A DNA stretch of 64,000 bases from Paratrimastix pyriformis (lineage: Eukaryota > Preaxostyla > Paratrimastigidae): the NCBI GenBank assembly GCA_027972325.1, contig JAPMOS010000001.1, positions 219,001 to 283,000 of the forward strand, in the 5' to 3' direction. Position 1 is the stretch's first letter. Every line of letters starts with the position of its first letter. This document shows, in pieces, positions 39,470 to 49,844 of the stretch. The position numbers and the translations under genes are program-made. The notes under the pieces are model-generated. The model made no database searches, had not been told where the DNA came from, and saw only the letters and a list, made by a program, of their open reading frames with translations.

Positions 39470-42400
39470 TCAGTCATCGTCGTCCACGGTCAGGTCGACG
39501 TGTGTGCAGGACTCGCCGTCGTCATCGTCCTGGCCGGTCCCCCCGATCATGGCCGGCCGCCCCTCGGGCTCATCCCCGGCCGGGGATCGCCGGGAGCCGG
39601 GCGTCAACCCCCCGCGCCGTGGGTTAGGCGGGGGCTGCTCAGCGGGGGCCAGGACGGTGTTTTTCAGGGGCGATCCGCTGCGCAGGGGCCGAGGCGGCGA
39701 GGGCCGGCCGGGCCTGTGGGCCGAGGCCAGGATGTGTGCGGCCGTGTCGGCCAGGCGTGGGGGCCGGATGGAGGGGGCCCGCAGGAGGGGCGGCGGTTGC
39801 ACGGAGGCGGAGGATGAGGACCCCAGTGAGCTCCCGCCCGAGCATCGAGCCAGGGGGGACGAAGTCGCCGGGGCATACGAGACCACCGCCGGTACGGCCC
39901 GGGGTGAGTCGACCCGCATGAGGGGCGCCAGGGGCGGCGAGGCTTCGGGTGAAGGCGGCGAGGAGGGCCTCGGGGCGGCCGGGGTCGGGTCGGGCGGCGA
40001 GGGCGGCGAGGGCGAGGGTGATGGGGCGGGGGGCGGGGTTGACGAGGCCATCCGGAGGAAGGAGGGCTGCGGAGGGAGGGGCGACGGGGGGAACGGTGGC
40101 TGGTGAGGACAGGCGGAAGGGTGGAGTCGGGCATGGCGGATGGGGGGTGGGGCATCGTACCCCCCATGGACCTGAGGCGAGGCCGCGGAGCCGCGGGCGG
40201 CCAGGTCGACATCCCCCCGGGCATCCGAGACCCCGGGCCTGGGGGATGCCGACAATGTCCCCCGTCCGGGAGACGGCGACCGCCTGCCCCCCACCGGGGA
40301 TGTCCGAGGGGGTGATGTCGACCGGACCCCGGCAGCGGATGCGGCTCCCTCCCTGCGCATGGACACCCGGATCGGCCCGGGCATGGCGAGGGCCTCAGCG
40401 GCCAGGAGCTGCATCAGCCGCTGCTGGTGGGACAGTGAGGCCTCGGCCGCGGCCAGGGCCCGGTCCAGGTCGTGGGCCAGGCCGGTCGGGATCACGGAAG
40501 GGACGGGGGAGGAGGAGGCGGTGAGGCGCGGCGAGGACCCATGAGGGCCTGGGGCCGGGGGTGGCGATGAAGAAGCCGGTGGCGAGGGCGAGGAGGGCGG
40601 CTGGAGGGCGGGGGGTGGCGATCGTGCGGCCGCAGGGGCGGCCGGGACCGGAATGGGCAGCGAGGCAGCGACAGGGACCCGCGGGGAGGCCTGTGATGGG
40701 TGGAGGCGAGGCGGCGATCCCGGGGGGCGCAGCAGGCGTCCCGGGCCCCGGGGCGGGCTGACGTGGGAGGGCGGGGGCGTGGGACCCAAGGCCTGGTCGG
40801 CGAGGAGGCCGCCGGGGCCCCAGCCCGACAGGGAGGCCGACAGGCCCTGATCGGGCAGGGTCGGCGAGACGGTGGGCAGCGCCCGGCTGGGCGAGGCGGC
40901 CCGCTGCTGGGCACGCCGGGAGGGGCGCCGGGGCAGGGCGGGCGAGGAGGTGGGGGTGACCCGGGGCGGGGCGTGCGGCGAGGACCCGGGCTCTTGTTCG
41001 GTGGCGGCCGCCGCGACGCATGGGGCGCAGGTGAGGGTGGTGGTGGTGATGGCCACTGCCTCATCGATGAGGGCGGACATCACCCCGGGTGGGCTGCCGG
41101 CATCGACTTCGGAGGTGGATGTCCCCCGGGTGATAGCCACCGCTCCTGTCGTCCCCCCGGTGTTGACGGCTGCCGTGTCCTCCCGGGGTGGCGGAACTGG
41201 GGCTTGCGGTGGAGGAGACTCCTCGCGAGGCTGCCCAAACCCAGGGGTTGGAGCCACTGCGTCATCATCCCCGGGTAGTGGAGGTGGGAGGGAAGGAGTA
41301 GCGTCTGGGGGAGCGGAGGGCGCTGCCGGCTCCGACCCGAAGGAGAGTCCGACAGCCGGCTGGCGAGACTCGGCGGGGGGAGGCGACGATGGCCCGTCAC
41401 GAGGCGACGAGGCGGACAGCGGGCCCAGCCGGGGCAAGGGCGGGAAGGGGTTCCGGGCGAGGAGCGGATCGTACCCCGGGCTCGGAGCTGGACGCGGCTC
41501 CCGCCCCGGGGGGCCACTCGACTGGGTCCGGGGTGGGGGAGACCGCAACCGACGGGGACTCCCAGCGGACACCGCGGAGTGGGCCAGCCGGGGGCCGTTG
41601 CTCGACAGGGCCGGCGGGGGGAGGGGCGGCGAGGGGGGCGGGGGCGCCGCCGCGGGCGATGCCGGCAGGACCCCGGGCAGGAAGAGCGAATCCGCCAGCG
41701 GGTCGGCGGCCTGCCGAGGCGGCGGGGCCGACGGAGGCGGGGCAGCGGACGTGGACGGCGGGGGCGACCCGGGCGCGAGCGGCAGCATCAGACAGCGGGT
41801 CTGCGGAAGGCGCGCTGGGGGAGCGAGAGAAGCAGAGACCAGGGTGGTGGGCAAGTGAGGGGGCGGTGGCGTTCGCGTCCTGCCGGACCGGTTTGGTGGC
41901 GTCCCAGGGCCGACCAGGCCCGGCGGCGCTTCTCCTCGATCTCCACCACCCGGGGCGAGGGCCGCAGGACGCTCGGAACGGCAGTCAGGCGCAGCGGGCC
42001 TCCTGGTGGATGGGGTGACCCAAGGGGAACCAGGGTGGGTGATGGCGTAAAAATGAAACCGGGTGGGGGTCAGGACAAGGGACGGGTGGACGGCGTGCGA
42101 GCGGACCGCCTGGGAAGCCGGCGGAAGAGTTGCAGACGGGTAGCTGCAGAGGTGACGGAGGTGGGGAGGGCGAACGGGGCGGCGGCTGCAGCCGAGTGGC
42201 TGTGACGTTCGGTATGCGTATTGGGGAGCGGGGGGGAGGAGGAGGGAGGAGGGAGATGGTAGAGTGAGCGGGAGGTGGTTGTGGGGGTGGTGATTGGGTG
42301 ATGACGATGCTGATGGTGACGGGGATGCAGGAAAGCAGCAAGGAGGGGCGGAGAGGACCGTTTCGCGGGGTTGGGTGGGGCCGTGTGGCTGCGCCCCATC

Positions 42401-42906
42401 CGACCGGCGGGACGGCGCAATCTCCCCGGGCGTTCGCAAAGGGACATGGCGTGGGCAGCGGAGGAAGATCGTCAGGGGTCGACTCCGCGCGAAGGTGGGG
42501 AGACGATGACTGGGCGATTAGGATTCCGCTGGGGGCAAAGGCCGGGTAGGAATATGGGCGTTCGGTTGTTGGGGGCAGATCATAAATTTCGAGAGGAGGA
42601 AGAGTCTGCGCTCCCGAAAGATGTGGCCGCGGCGATCGGACCACAGGTGGCGGCGAGGGCTTTCGTGGGGTTAGAGTCCGACCTGATCCACAAAAAAAGG
42701 TAAAAAAAAGAGCTAGATGGCGACAAAGGCGAACCAAAGTCGCTTGTGCTTGATGGAGCGAGAACCTTCGAGTGGGAAGAGAGGCGGGGTGTCACGACGG
42801 GTGTCACAACAGGTATGGGTGGCTCCTGATCCAAGAGGGGCGTAATCAGATGAGGTGAAGAGATTGGAGGGATATGGGTACGGGGGCTACGCCCATCGAA
42901 TTTCAT
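39470..42906 (-). CDS. Pro/Ser-rich protein with C-terminal SUMO-interaction-like motif
   Basis: Family unknown. It starts at ATG 42906 (MKFDGRSPRTHIPPISSPHL…LLDQEPPIPVVTPVV). At least two introns are likely in the first 900 bases. From about 41850 a single long open exon runs to the stop. Composition is Pro/Ser/Ala with many SP and SPP sites. One predicted helix is GLAHDLDRALAAAEASLSHQ followed by QRLMQLLAAEAL. The last residues are DDDDGESCTHVDLTVDDDD: a hydrophobic VDLTV core with acidic flanks, matching the SUMO-interacting-motif pattern. It could be a nuclear scaffold; that is inference. All frames are open in this GC-rich stretch, so internal exon borders are uncertain. It is divergent from the CBM48 gene. 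Confidence 0.55.
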
Positions 42907-43092
42907 CTCTGCTCCGTTCTCAAGTAAAAAGGAAAAGGAAAAAAACGGTTCGAAAAAAGATAGCGAAACTCACCAGTGGGGTCCAGTTCGCAATGTCGCA
43001 GATGCGAACCAAAAGTCAGCAACGCTGCGATCCGTGGTCGAAGCGATTATTCTCACTCGCAACTCGCCAAAGCAATACCACTTAATTTATCA
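42907..43092. promoter_or_regulatory. Divergent promoter region
   Basis: These 186 bases, more A/T-rich than the coding DNA around them, lie between two start codons on opposite strands. Confidence 0.45.
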
Positions 43093-44261
43093 ATGCCCAA
43101 CCCACGAATTTTTTTCCAATTTCGTTCGCCCGATCATGCAACCCGGGTTGAATTGTGCGGATCCTTCACGAACTGGAAAGATCATGTACCAATGAGCTCA
43201 ATTGGCAACCACATGTGGGGCGTTCAACTGGAGATCATCCCCGGAGAGCACCAGTACAAATACATCCTGAACGGAAATGACTGGGTGATCAATCCATCGG
43301 CACCTTTTCATGATGACGGACACGGGAACTTGAACAACGTCTGAAGGCAATTTTCCGGCTCCCACCGAAAATCCATCTCCATGTCTTTAGGTTCTGAAAT
43401 TCAAGGCTCCTCCCCCACCACCACCCCTGCCTGCCGTTGATCCCGCTGCTGGAATTGGACGTACTCACTCGCCGCGGCCGATGCACTCTCTCCGCGGCGT
43501 CTGGGCCCAAAGAAAATCTCTTCAGGTTCCGCCCCTCCGAATCGACCATGATGACGATGAAGAGTACGTCCCCAAAGAGCCTACCACACCACCCTCAAAC
43601 ACTCCTCGGGCCGATGACTTGACCCCACGCCCTCGTGATCCAAGTCTGGATGAAGGTGATCAAGGTTGTTGGGTCTGTCACCGCTTTGCGGTTTCTGTGT
43701 CATCTCCATCTTCTTAGTACTCCGGACAATTCTTCGTGTGCCCGTCGCCCGCCTCGCCTGATGTCTGGACTCCCTTGTGCCCTGCCCAATATTCCTCTTT
43801 CTCTCTTTCTCTCTCTTTTAGTCCGATCCTCTTGATGGATCTCCCGGCCGCATGGAAGAGCGGTCTCTTCCCGACGTTCTGACTCACGTCTGCCCTCGAC
43901 CCATTTCCATTCTCCTCTCACTTCGGCGGCCAACCAGACTTTCCTGGACACGTTCCAATGGGGCGACATTCCCAAACTCTTCCGGACCTCGCGGAAGGAG
44001 CTTGTGGGAATCCCTTGGGATGTTCAACTCCCCAAGAAAGATGCACCCTTCCCTCCACCAGCTGCCCGCCTGTCCCGGAGGCGCCCTTCTGTCGTGGAGG
44101 GCAAGAAAAAGCGACCCCAGAAGAAGGGCCATGTTCCTGAGCGGCATCGCCGTGATTCGGTTCCTTTCCCACTGGTGCGGCCATCTGTCATGATTTGCCG
44201 CCGAATTCAGGGAACCGATCGCATTCGCGAGCACTTCGCCTTCTACCAGGGACCTCACTGA
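43093..44261 (+). CDS. CBM48 (AMPK-β type glycogen-binding) domain protein
   Basis: The first exon is a complete CBM48 module: MPNPRIFFQFRSPDHATRVE, LCGSFTNWKDHVPM, GEHQYKYILNGNDWVINPSA and PFHDDGHGNLNN+VLKFKAPP. The GSFxNW, GEHQYKY and NxxNxV motifs match AMPK-β and related glycogen/starch-binding modules. The rest does not show the AMPK-β C-terminal domain. It reads HSPRPMHSLRGVWAQRKSLQ, an acidic DHDDDEEYVPKEP patch, DTFQWGDIPKLFRTSRKELV, GIPWDVQLPKKDAPFPPP and a basic KKKRPQKKGHVPERHRR, ending IREHFAFYQGPH. It probably tethers a partner to glycogen or another α-glucan. Donors are GTCTGA, near GTTGTT, and GTCTGC. Confidence 0.75.
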
Positions 44262-44375
44262 ACGCTCCCGTTCGCGCTAAGACATGTAACTCCGCTCTCC
44301 TCTCCGGCTTTCTCTCTGCCCCCGGTTCTCTCCGCTCTTCCCCCCTGCTGCTCTTCCCTATTCCTCCCCCGAACC

Positions 44376-47300
44376 ATGGGCTGCTGCGGTTACAAGAGGA
44401 AAAAAATGTCTCCTGAGGACACTTTGAAGCTGTCTGTTCCGATCCTTTGGAAGAAAGGGATGATTTCTTCTTCTGTTAGCACGCCCTGGCAGAAGTGTCG
44501 TATCTATGGGCGTTTCCCGTACAAATTTCTCTTTCAGTCTGAACTCTTTTAGCTTCTTTTGGACGACCAACTCTCTTCAGCGTCCTTCTTTGCATTTTTT
44601 CTCTGACGCAAGTGCTGCTCCCCAGGTCTCCAGTCGTTCAGTTTGAGGCGTCCTTCACAGTTTACTTAGCATTTCGCAACGTTCTTTCGTTTCTTCGAAC
44701 AAACGGGCCTTCCAATCTCTCTTCTTCCCCGGCGATGCCCGTGGAGAGGATCTCTTCGACGGGTCCGTTTCTTGCGCCTCTTATTTGTCTATTTTCATAT
44801 TTTTCCTAGCAACAAAGAACGTGTCTATTATTTGTGCACCCTGGATGATGCTTTGGATAGCATCAAGCAAGCAACTAATGCTTACTTCAAGATCGATGAT
44901 ATTGCCCTGCAAAGCTACACGTCTGTACCACTTCTCACATCATCGCGCTTACCCCCGAGATAGCTACCTGGAGAGTCCCAATGCCACTCTCGAATATCGA
45001 CACTACCTCGCCCCAGGTTTATCGGGCAATGCCAGCACAGTCACAGACTGGTACACGCTCACCCCGGACGATCCCATGGGCCCCCTGGACGACCTCTCCC
45101 AGGAGGAGGCAAAGGACTTCTTCGACCGGCTTGACAAGCTGCGGCTGTACTTCCTGCTGGCCAGCGAGGAGATTGAGAGCATTGTGGGTGTCACCCGGGC
45201 GGGGTGGTCCGTTGTCCTGACGTACGACTTCGAGGGGCGCGGCTGCATTGGCCTCTCGATCGACACGGATACCCGCTTCGACCCGTTCACCCTGCGGGCC
45301 GCCGCGGTCCAGTTTGCGGTGGACATCCTGATCATCATCACCTCGGCCGTGTCCATCCTGCTGGGCATCAAGGCCCTGCTGAACAGCTTCTCGCTCTTCA
45401 ACCTGGCCAAGCGCTCCCGCAACCGGATCACGGTGCCCTGGGAGGAGCTTCCCTTCCGGAGCAAGATTCGCTTCTTCGACCTGTGGTTCTTCTTCACCTT
45501 CTTCAGCGGCATCATCAACATCTGCGGGGCCGTCTTCGACCTGGTGATCCTCTTCACGCCCCAGTCGCGCTCCATCTGGTCGGACCTGCTTAACGGCGTC
45601 GGCAGCGCGCTGGCCATGGTCAACTTGATCCGCTACCTCGAGGTCGGCAATCCTGCCTTGACACCCCTTCCCAGCTCCTCCTCCCCTCCTCCTCCCCCCC
45701 CCCCCCCCCCCTCCCCTCCTTCCCTCCCCCTCCTTCCCTCCCCCCCCGTCGGTGGAGATCATGGTCACTCACTTCCACCCACCTCACCCGTCCATCCACC
45801 CACACACCGGACCTCTACCCCGGCCGCTATTCCCTCGGCTACACCTCTGATGCCTACAGTACTCGAAGAAGTTCAACATCCTGGTGTACACCCTGCGGCA
45901 CAGCTTCCCCAATGTGGTGCGCTTCTTCATCACGGCCTTCCCGGTCTTCTTCGCCTTCGCGGTGGTGGGGCTGGCCCTGTTCTCGGAGGATTGCCCCAAG
46001 TTCACCGACATCGGGACCTCCTGCGTGACCCTGTTCGCCATCCTCAACGGTGACGAGGTCCGTCCCCCCGCGCCCCCGGGCCGTCGTCCCCGCCAGCCAT
46101 CCGGCCGCCCGTCCATCTCCGTGATTTCACTCGAATTTCCCTCCGGCGGGGCGCAGATCCGCGACACGATGGACCAGATCTACCAAGTCAACCCGTGGCT
46201 GTCCCGGATCTACATGTACACCTTCGTGCTGTTCTTCATCACGGTCATCCTGAACATCTTCATCCAGATCATCCAGGAGGGCTACTTCGTGGCCTCGTCC
46301 CGCCTGCAGGACGACGAGGAGGGCAAGTCCGAGTACGACTACTACACCGAGGGTCCGTCCGCAGGGGGGGGGGGGGGGGGGGGGGGGGGGGTCCCGACCG
46401 GAGATATGGCACACTTTGCGACACCTGCTCCACTCCTGACACAACAAACAGCATCCACGAAAAGGTGGGGGGGCAAAAAGCATCAGGTGATCCTGCAACG
46501 ATGGAGGGACGGGACGGGACGGGACGAAGCCCAGGAACTCCGCGTCTTTCGAGGGCCAACCTTTTCCTCCTCCTTCCGCACCCCCGCAGACCTCTTCCAG
46601 CATATCCTGAACGACCTCTCCGACGAGAAGCGCGAGCAGGAACGCGAGGCCCATGAGCAGGACGCGACCCCTGCGAACCCGGCTGCCGGCGCCGGTGCGG
46701 CCCCGGGTGAGAGCGGCGCCCCCAAGTCGGAGAGCATGCGCATCCCGCTGCTGGGCTCGGAGGCGGACGGCAGCACGTCCTCCACCACCCTGGTACCAGC
46801 CACCCCGGTGCCATCCACCCCGCGCCCCGTCTCGGCCAGCATCAACACCACCGAGGCCGGATACACCCCCCCGCTGCTGCACCCGCACCCAACCCTGCCG
46901 CGCACCGGGTCGAGCTCGTCGATGGCCTCCCTGGCTGCGCCTCCATCGATCGGGGGCGGGCTGGACCACCCCGCAATCGCGACGCCCAGCGGCTCCAACC
47001 CCCTGCTGCTCCGGCTCCAGCCCTCGCCATCCCAACCGGCTCTGCTCCATGGGCCGGCCGGCTCGTCGCGACCCAGCCGCGGGGGGCCGCCCTCCAGGAG
47101 GTCCGCCGCCCCGACCATTTCTCGAGGACAACACCTCATATTTCTTCTCCTCTCGTGCCGCAGGCCGCCCGTTGCCCCCGGGGGCGATTCGCAGCAGCTC
47201 CAGCAACTCCTGGCCGAGTACGTCGTCCAGCAGCAGCGCTGGAAGGCCGAGCTGATGGGCACCCTGCAGCAGTGGAAGGACGAGATGACCCACCTCGTGG

Positions 47301-47536
47301 ACACGCGTGTGGAGTCCCTCCTGCGCGAGCGTGGCATCCAGGGATTCGCTCGCGGTCCGACCCAGCGGGCCCTTCCCCCCGAAGAGGCTCCGCCATCGTT
47401 GTTTGCGGTGCCTCAAACTCCTCCATCTGCGGCGGCGTTCCCCCTTTCTGCCATTGGGACGCCAACGCCTCATTCTCCATCTCCGCCTCATTCTCCATCT
47501 CCGCTCGCCCGGAGCCAAAGAGGGATCGATGAATAA
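44376..47536 (+). CDS. Mucolipin-type (TRPML) cation channel
   Basis: Mucolipins release Ca2+ and other cations from endolysosomes. The N-terminus MGCCGYKRKKMSPEDTLKL joins TPWQKCRIYGRFPYKFLFQ, a gapless match to the family SPCDKFRAKGRKPCKLMLQ. Luminal-domain pieces (AFQSLFFPGDARGEDLFDG, LDDALDSIKQATNAYFKIDD) and TM helices follow: VQFAVDILIIITSAVSILLG, WFFFTFFSGIINICGAVFDL, VRFFITAFPVFFAFAVVGLA, the pore CVTLFAILNGDE, then MYTFVLFFITVILNIFIQII. The filter NGDE replaces the usual NGDD. The long cytosolic tail is Pro/Ser-rich and ends in a helical segment, VVQQQRWKAELMGTLQQWKD. MGCC could be lipidated. Donors GTCTGT and GTCTGA are fixed by alignment. Exons between 44570 and 44985 are only partly resolved. 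Confidence 0.87.
46364..46391. repeat. Poly-G tract (about 27 bases) in a mucolipin intron
   Basis: Poly-G lies on the sense strand just after the exon ending …SEYDYYTEG. It is one of several homopolymers of more than 15 bases in introns of this window. Confidence 0.85.
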
Positions 47537-47810
47537 TAACCTGTTTTCGTTTTTGTTTTTAAATCTTTGTCGATCCCATTTTCTACCATCCTCTCTCTCT
47601 TTTCATCCGAGTAATTTGGCTTTGTGCTGCGTGCGTCGCACCATCACAAAGCAACATCATGCAGAGTTGGCGACACTCTCGTACTAAATTCCTTTCCAAC
47701 GCTGAGGTCGCAGTCAATAGGGTAAACCTAATCTATCGGCAGTTCAGTGGTGAATCCAACACTGAACAGGCTCACTTTTATGGGGCATAAATTAGCAAGC
47801 CGGGGCACTT

Positions 47811-49188
47811 ATGTCGTATCGGTTTGTTTCGCTCTGCCCTCACAGCACTCGTAACCGAGCACCCGACTCTGATAAATGTGCTTCTTACATATTCACAATG
47901 TAGTTCGGAGATCGATCGGTTAAAAAAGCGGTTGGCTGCGTTGAACCAGCTGACCATGACGGAGGCCGAGAAGGAGGGAGCGAAGAGAAACAAGTTTCAG
48001 AACCAGCGCAAAGAGGTTATCAAATACCTCTCTGATCTGCGCGATGTCTGCATTTCATGCCTCCTTGCGCACACGTCCTCGTTCCCAGCTCATCCGGGAT
48101 CGTGATCAAATCCTGGCAGCGAGTCATGCTCCAACTCCCGAGTCTATTAAGATGAACGCCCAAATTCGCTCGAAAAAGGTGAAAGTCCGGGATTGTATGC
48201 AGGACATCGAAAAAGAGATCCGAGATGCGGCCAATAAAAATCCGGTCCGTCCGAATTGGTTCTCCCTCACCCTTGTTCACTCCATCCACTTTAGGGCAAG
48301 AAGCAGTTGGAAGTTCTCAAGGCCAAGGCCGATTTCCTCCATCTGCTCAGAGAGTCTGTGGGCCTCCCGGGGGCCAGCAGTTCTCATTGTCCTTCGGGTT
48401 CATAGGCAATATCAGTGTGTCGAAGAGATGGATGCGGCGCACCGTGTCGATGCCTCCAGCGATGCGCATGATGAGCTCACGGCTGGTGGGGTGGCCCCTA
48501 CTACGGCCGGTCCGCCCCCACTCCCCGCACACCCGAGCAAAACCCCTCTTTCTCCTGTAGCGGCTCGGTCGTCGGGTTCTCTGACGGGTGCCCTGGGTGG
48601 TGCCGTCCCTGGAAGGGGCGGACGCAGCACCGACGTGGGGCTGGATCGACCCGGGTCGGGTGGGATGCCCTCGCGCGGCTTCTCTGCCGCCATGGAGGTC
48701 GACGCTGGGGGCGACCAGGCCTGGCAAGAACTGATTGACAAGGACCAGCACTTCGTCTGTGGCACACTTCCCGCTCGCTCCCGCATTGACAGGCCTCTTC
48801 TTTGGCTCTGCCGGCTCCAGGATGAACTTCTGGACCAAATCGAGGCTGGTGTGGCCCAGCTGATGAATATCGCCCTGAGCTTCAAGGCCGAATTGAAGAA
48901 GCAGGACGCCTTGCTTGATCTGATTTCCACCAAGATCGACAAGACCACCAAAGGAGTCGAGGAGGTCAACGCCAAGACAGAGAAGGCCCTCCAATTGGTC
49001 TGTGGCTCTCCCGCCTCCCGTGCCCATGCCACATCACGCGCATGGCACCCGCCACACCCTCATGTCTCGCTCCCCGGGGGGATCCTCCTCCACAGACCAA
49101 GTCGAGCAGCTGGTGCCTTCGGATCGTTCTTCTGATGGTTGCACTGGCCATTGTCGGCTATATTCTGCAGGCATTTGTTTTCAAGTGA
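47811..49188 (+). CDS. Qc-SNARE, SYP7-like, tail-anchored
   Basis: It mediates membrane fusion. The C-terminal part is a SNARE motif (DELLDQIEAGVAQLMNIALS, FKAELKKQDALLDLISTKID, KTTKGVEEVNAKTEKAL) joined to a tail anchor, TKSSSWCLRIVLLMVALAIV GYILQAFVFK, then TGA. Plant SYP71 reads DxGLDxIxxGLDxLKNMAxD, NEELDRQxPLMDEIDTKID and ends SSRNFCIDIILL, a close match including the Gln of the central layer. The N-terminal region is helical (SEIDRLKKRLAALNQLTMTE, VRDCMQDIEKEIRDAANKNP), then a Gly/Ser/Pro linker. The start is inferred as ATG 47811 spliced to 47904 (MSYR+SEIDRLKK). Six introns: GTTTGT, GTCTGC, GTCCGT and three GTCTGT. Confidence 0.85.
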
Positions 49189-49464
49189 AAACTTGTAGTT
49201 CTCCACCCTCCTCCCCCTCCTGTTCTCTTTTCTTTCGCCTCCTTATTGATCAGTTTGCGCTTGTTGAGCATTTGTGCGACGTTTGGCTGGATGAAATATT
49301 GAATGTGGTGCAAGCCTGATCCCCAAGAACAGTTGACGAGAGATTGGTTGTTGGAGGGTAATATTCAGAGGAGTGTGTGGAAGAAAAAGAAAACGCCGGG
49401 GATGCCACATACAAAGCCCAAACGTAAAAAACACCGCTCGATGGGGATGGCCCCTCAAGGGGTT

Positions 49465-49764
49465 TCAAGCGCTGGGGCCGACAATGACGTTGTTGATAGG
49501 GATGAAAACCAGCTTGATGGCGAAGCCCACGAAACCAAGAACACCGAAGCCAATGCTCGTAGCAATGGCAATTTTGGAAAGCTCTATAAACCACAGAGAA
49601 AGGCAAATCCAAACGGGGGAAATGGTTGAATGAGAGGGTTTCTAGTTCGACACGCGGCGCTCCAGACCCTTAGTATCGGGCTTAGTGCACCGAGCCACAA
49701 AACGATAGCTCTCCGCGGCGAACTGCTTGGTCGGAACCACGATGGCGTTGACGAGCTTCTCCAT
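49465..49764 (-). CDS. SEC61G: Protein translocon subunit SEC61 gamma
   Basis: The small single-TM subunit of the ER translocon. Exon 1 (49764-49668) encodes [20 protein letters not shown] then [12 protein letters not shown]; exon 2 (49583-49465) encodes [39 protein letters not shown], stop. It totals 71 residues, the usual size. The RCxKPDxKE, KIAxATxIGF and HIPINNIIVG-type motifs are all present. The 84-base intron has donor GTCTGG and acceptor TTTATAG; splicing restores KE across the join exactly as in other eukaryotes. The start codon is 80 bases from the opposite gene's ATG. Confidence 0.96.
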
Positions 49765-49844
49765 GCTTCCTTTGCGACGTGGGGTCTGGCAGAACGGGGT
49801 GCGGACGACTATAACGAGTCAACGACGCGACTGTTCCCAAATTG
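49765..49844. promoter_or_regulatory. 80-base bidirectional promoter
   Basis: It lies between SEC61G (minus) and the glycosyltransferase-like gene (plus). No TATA box is clear. Confidence 0.55.
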
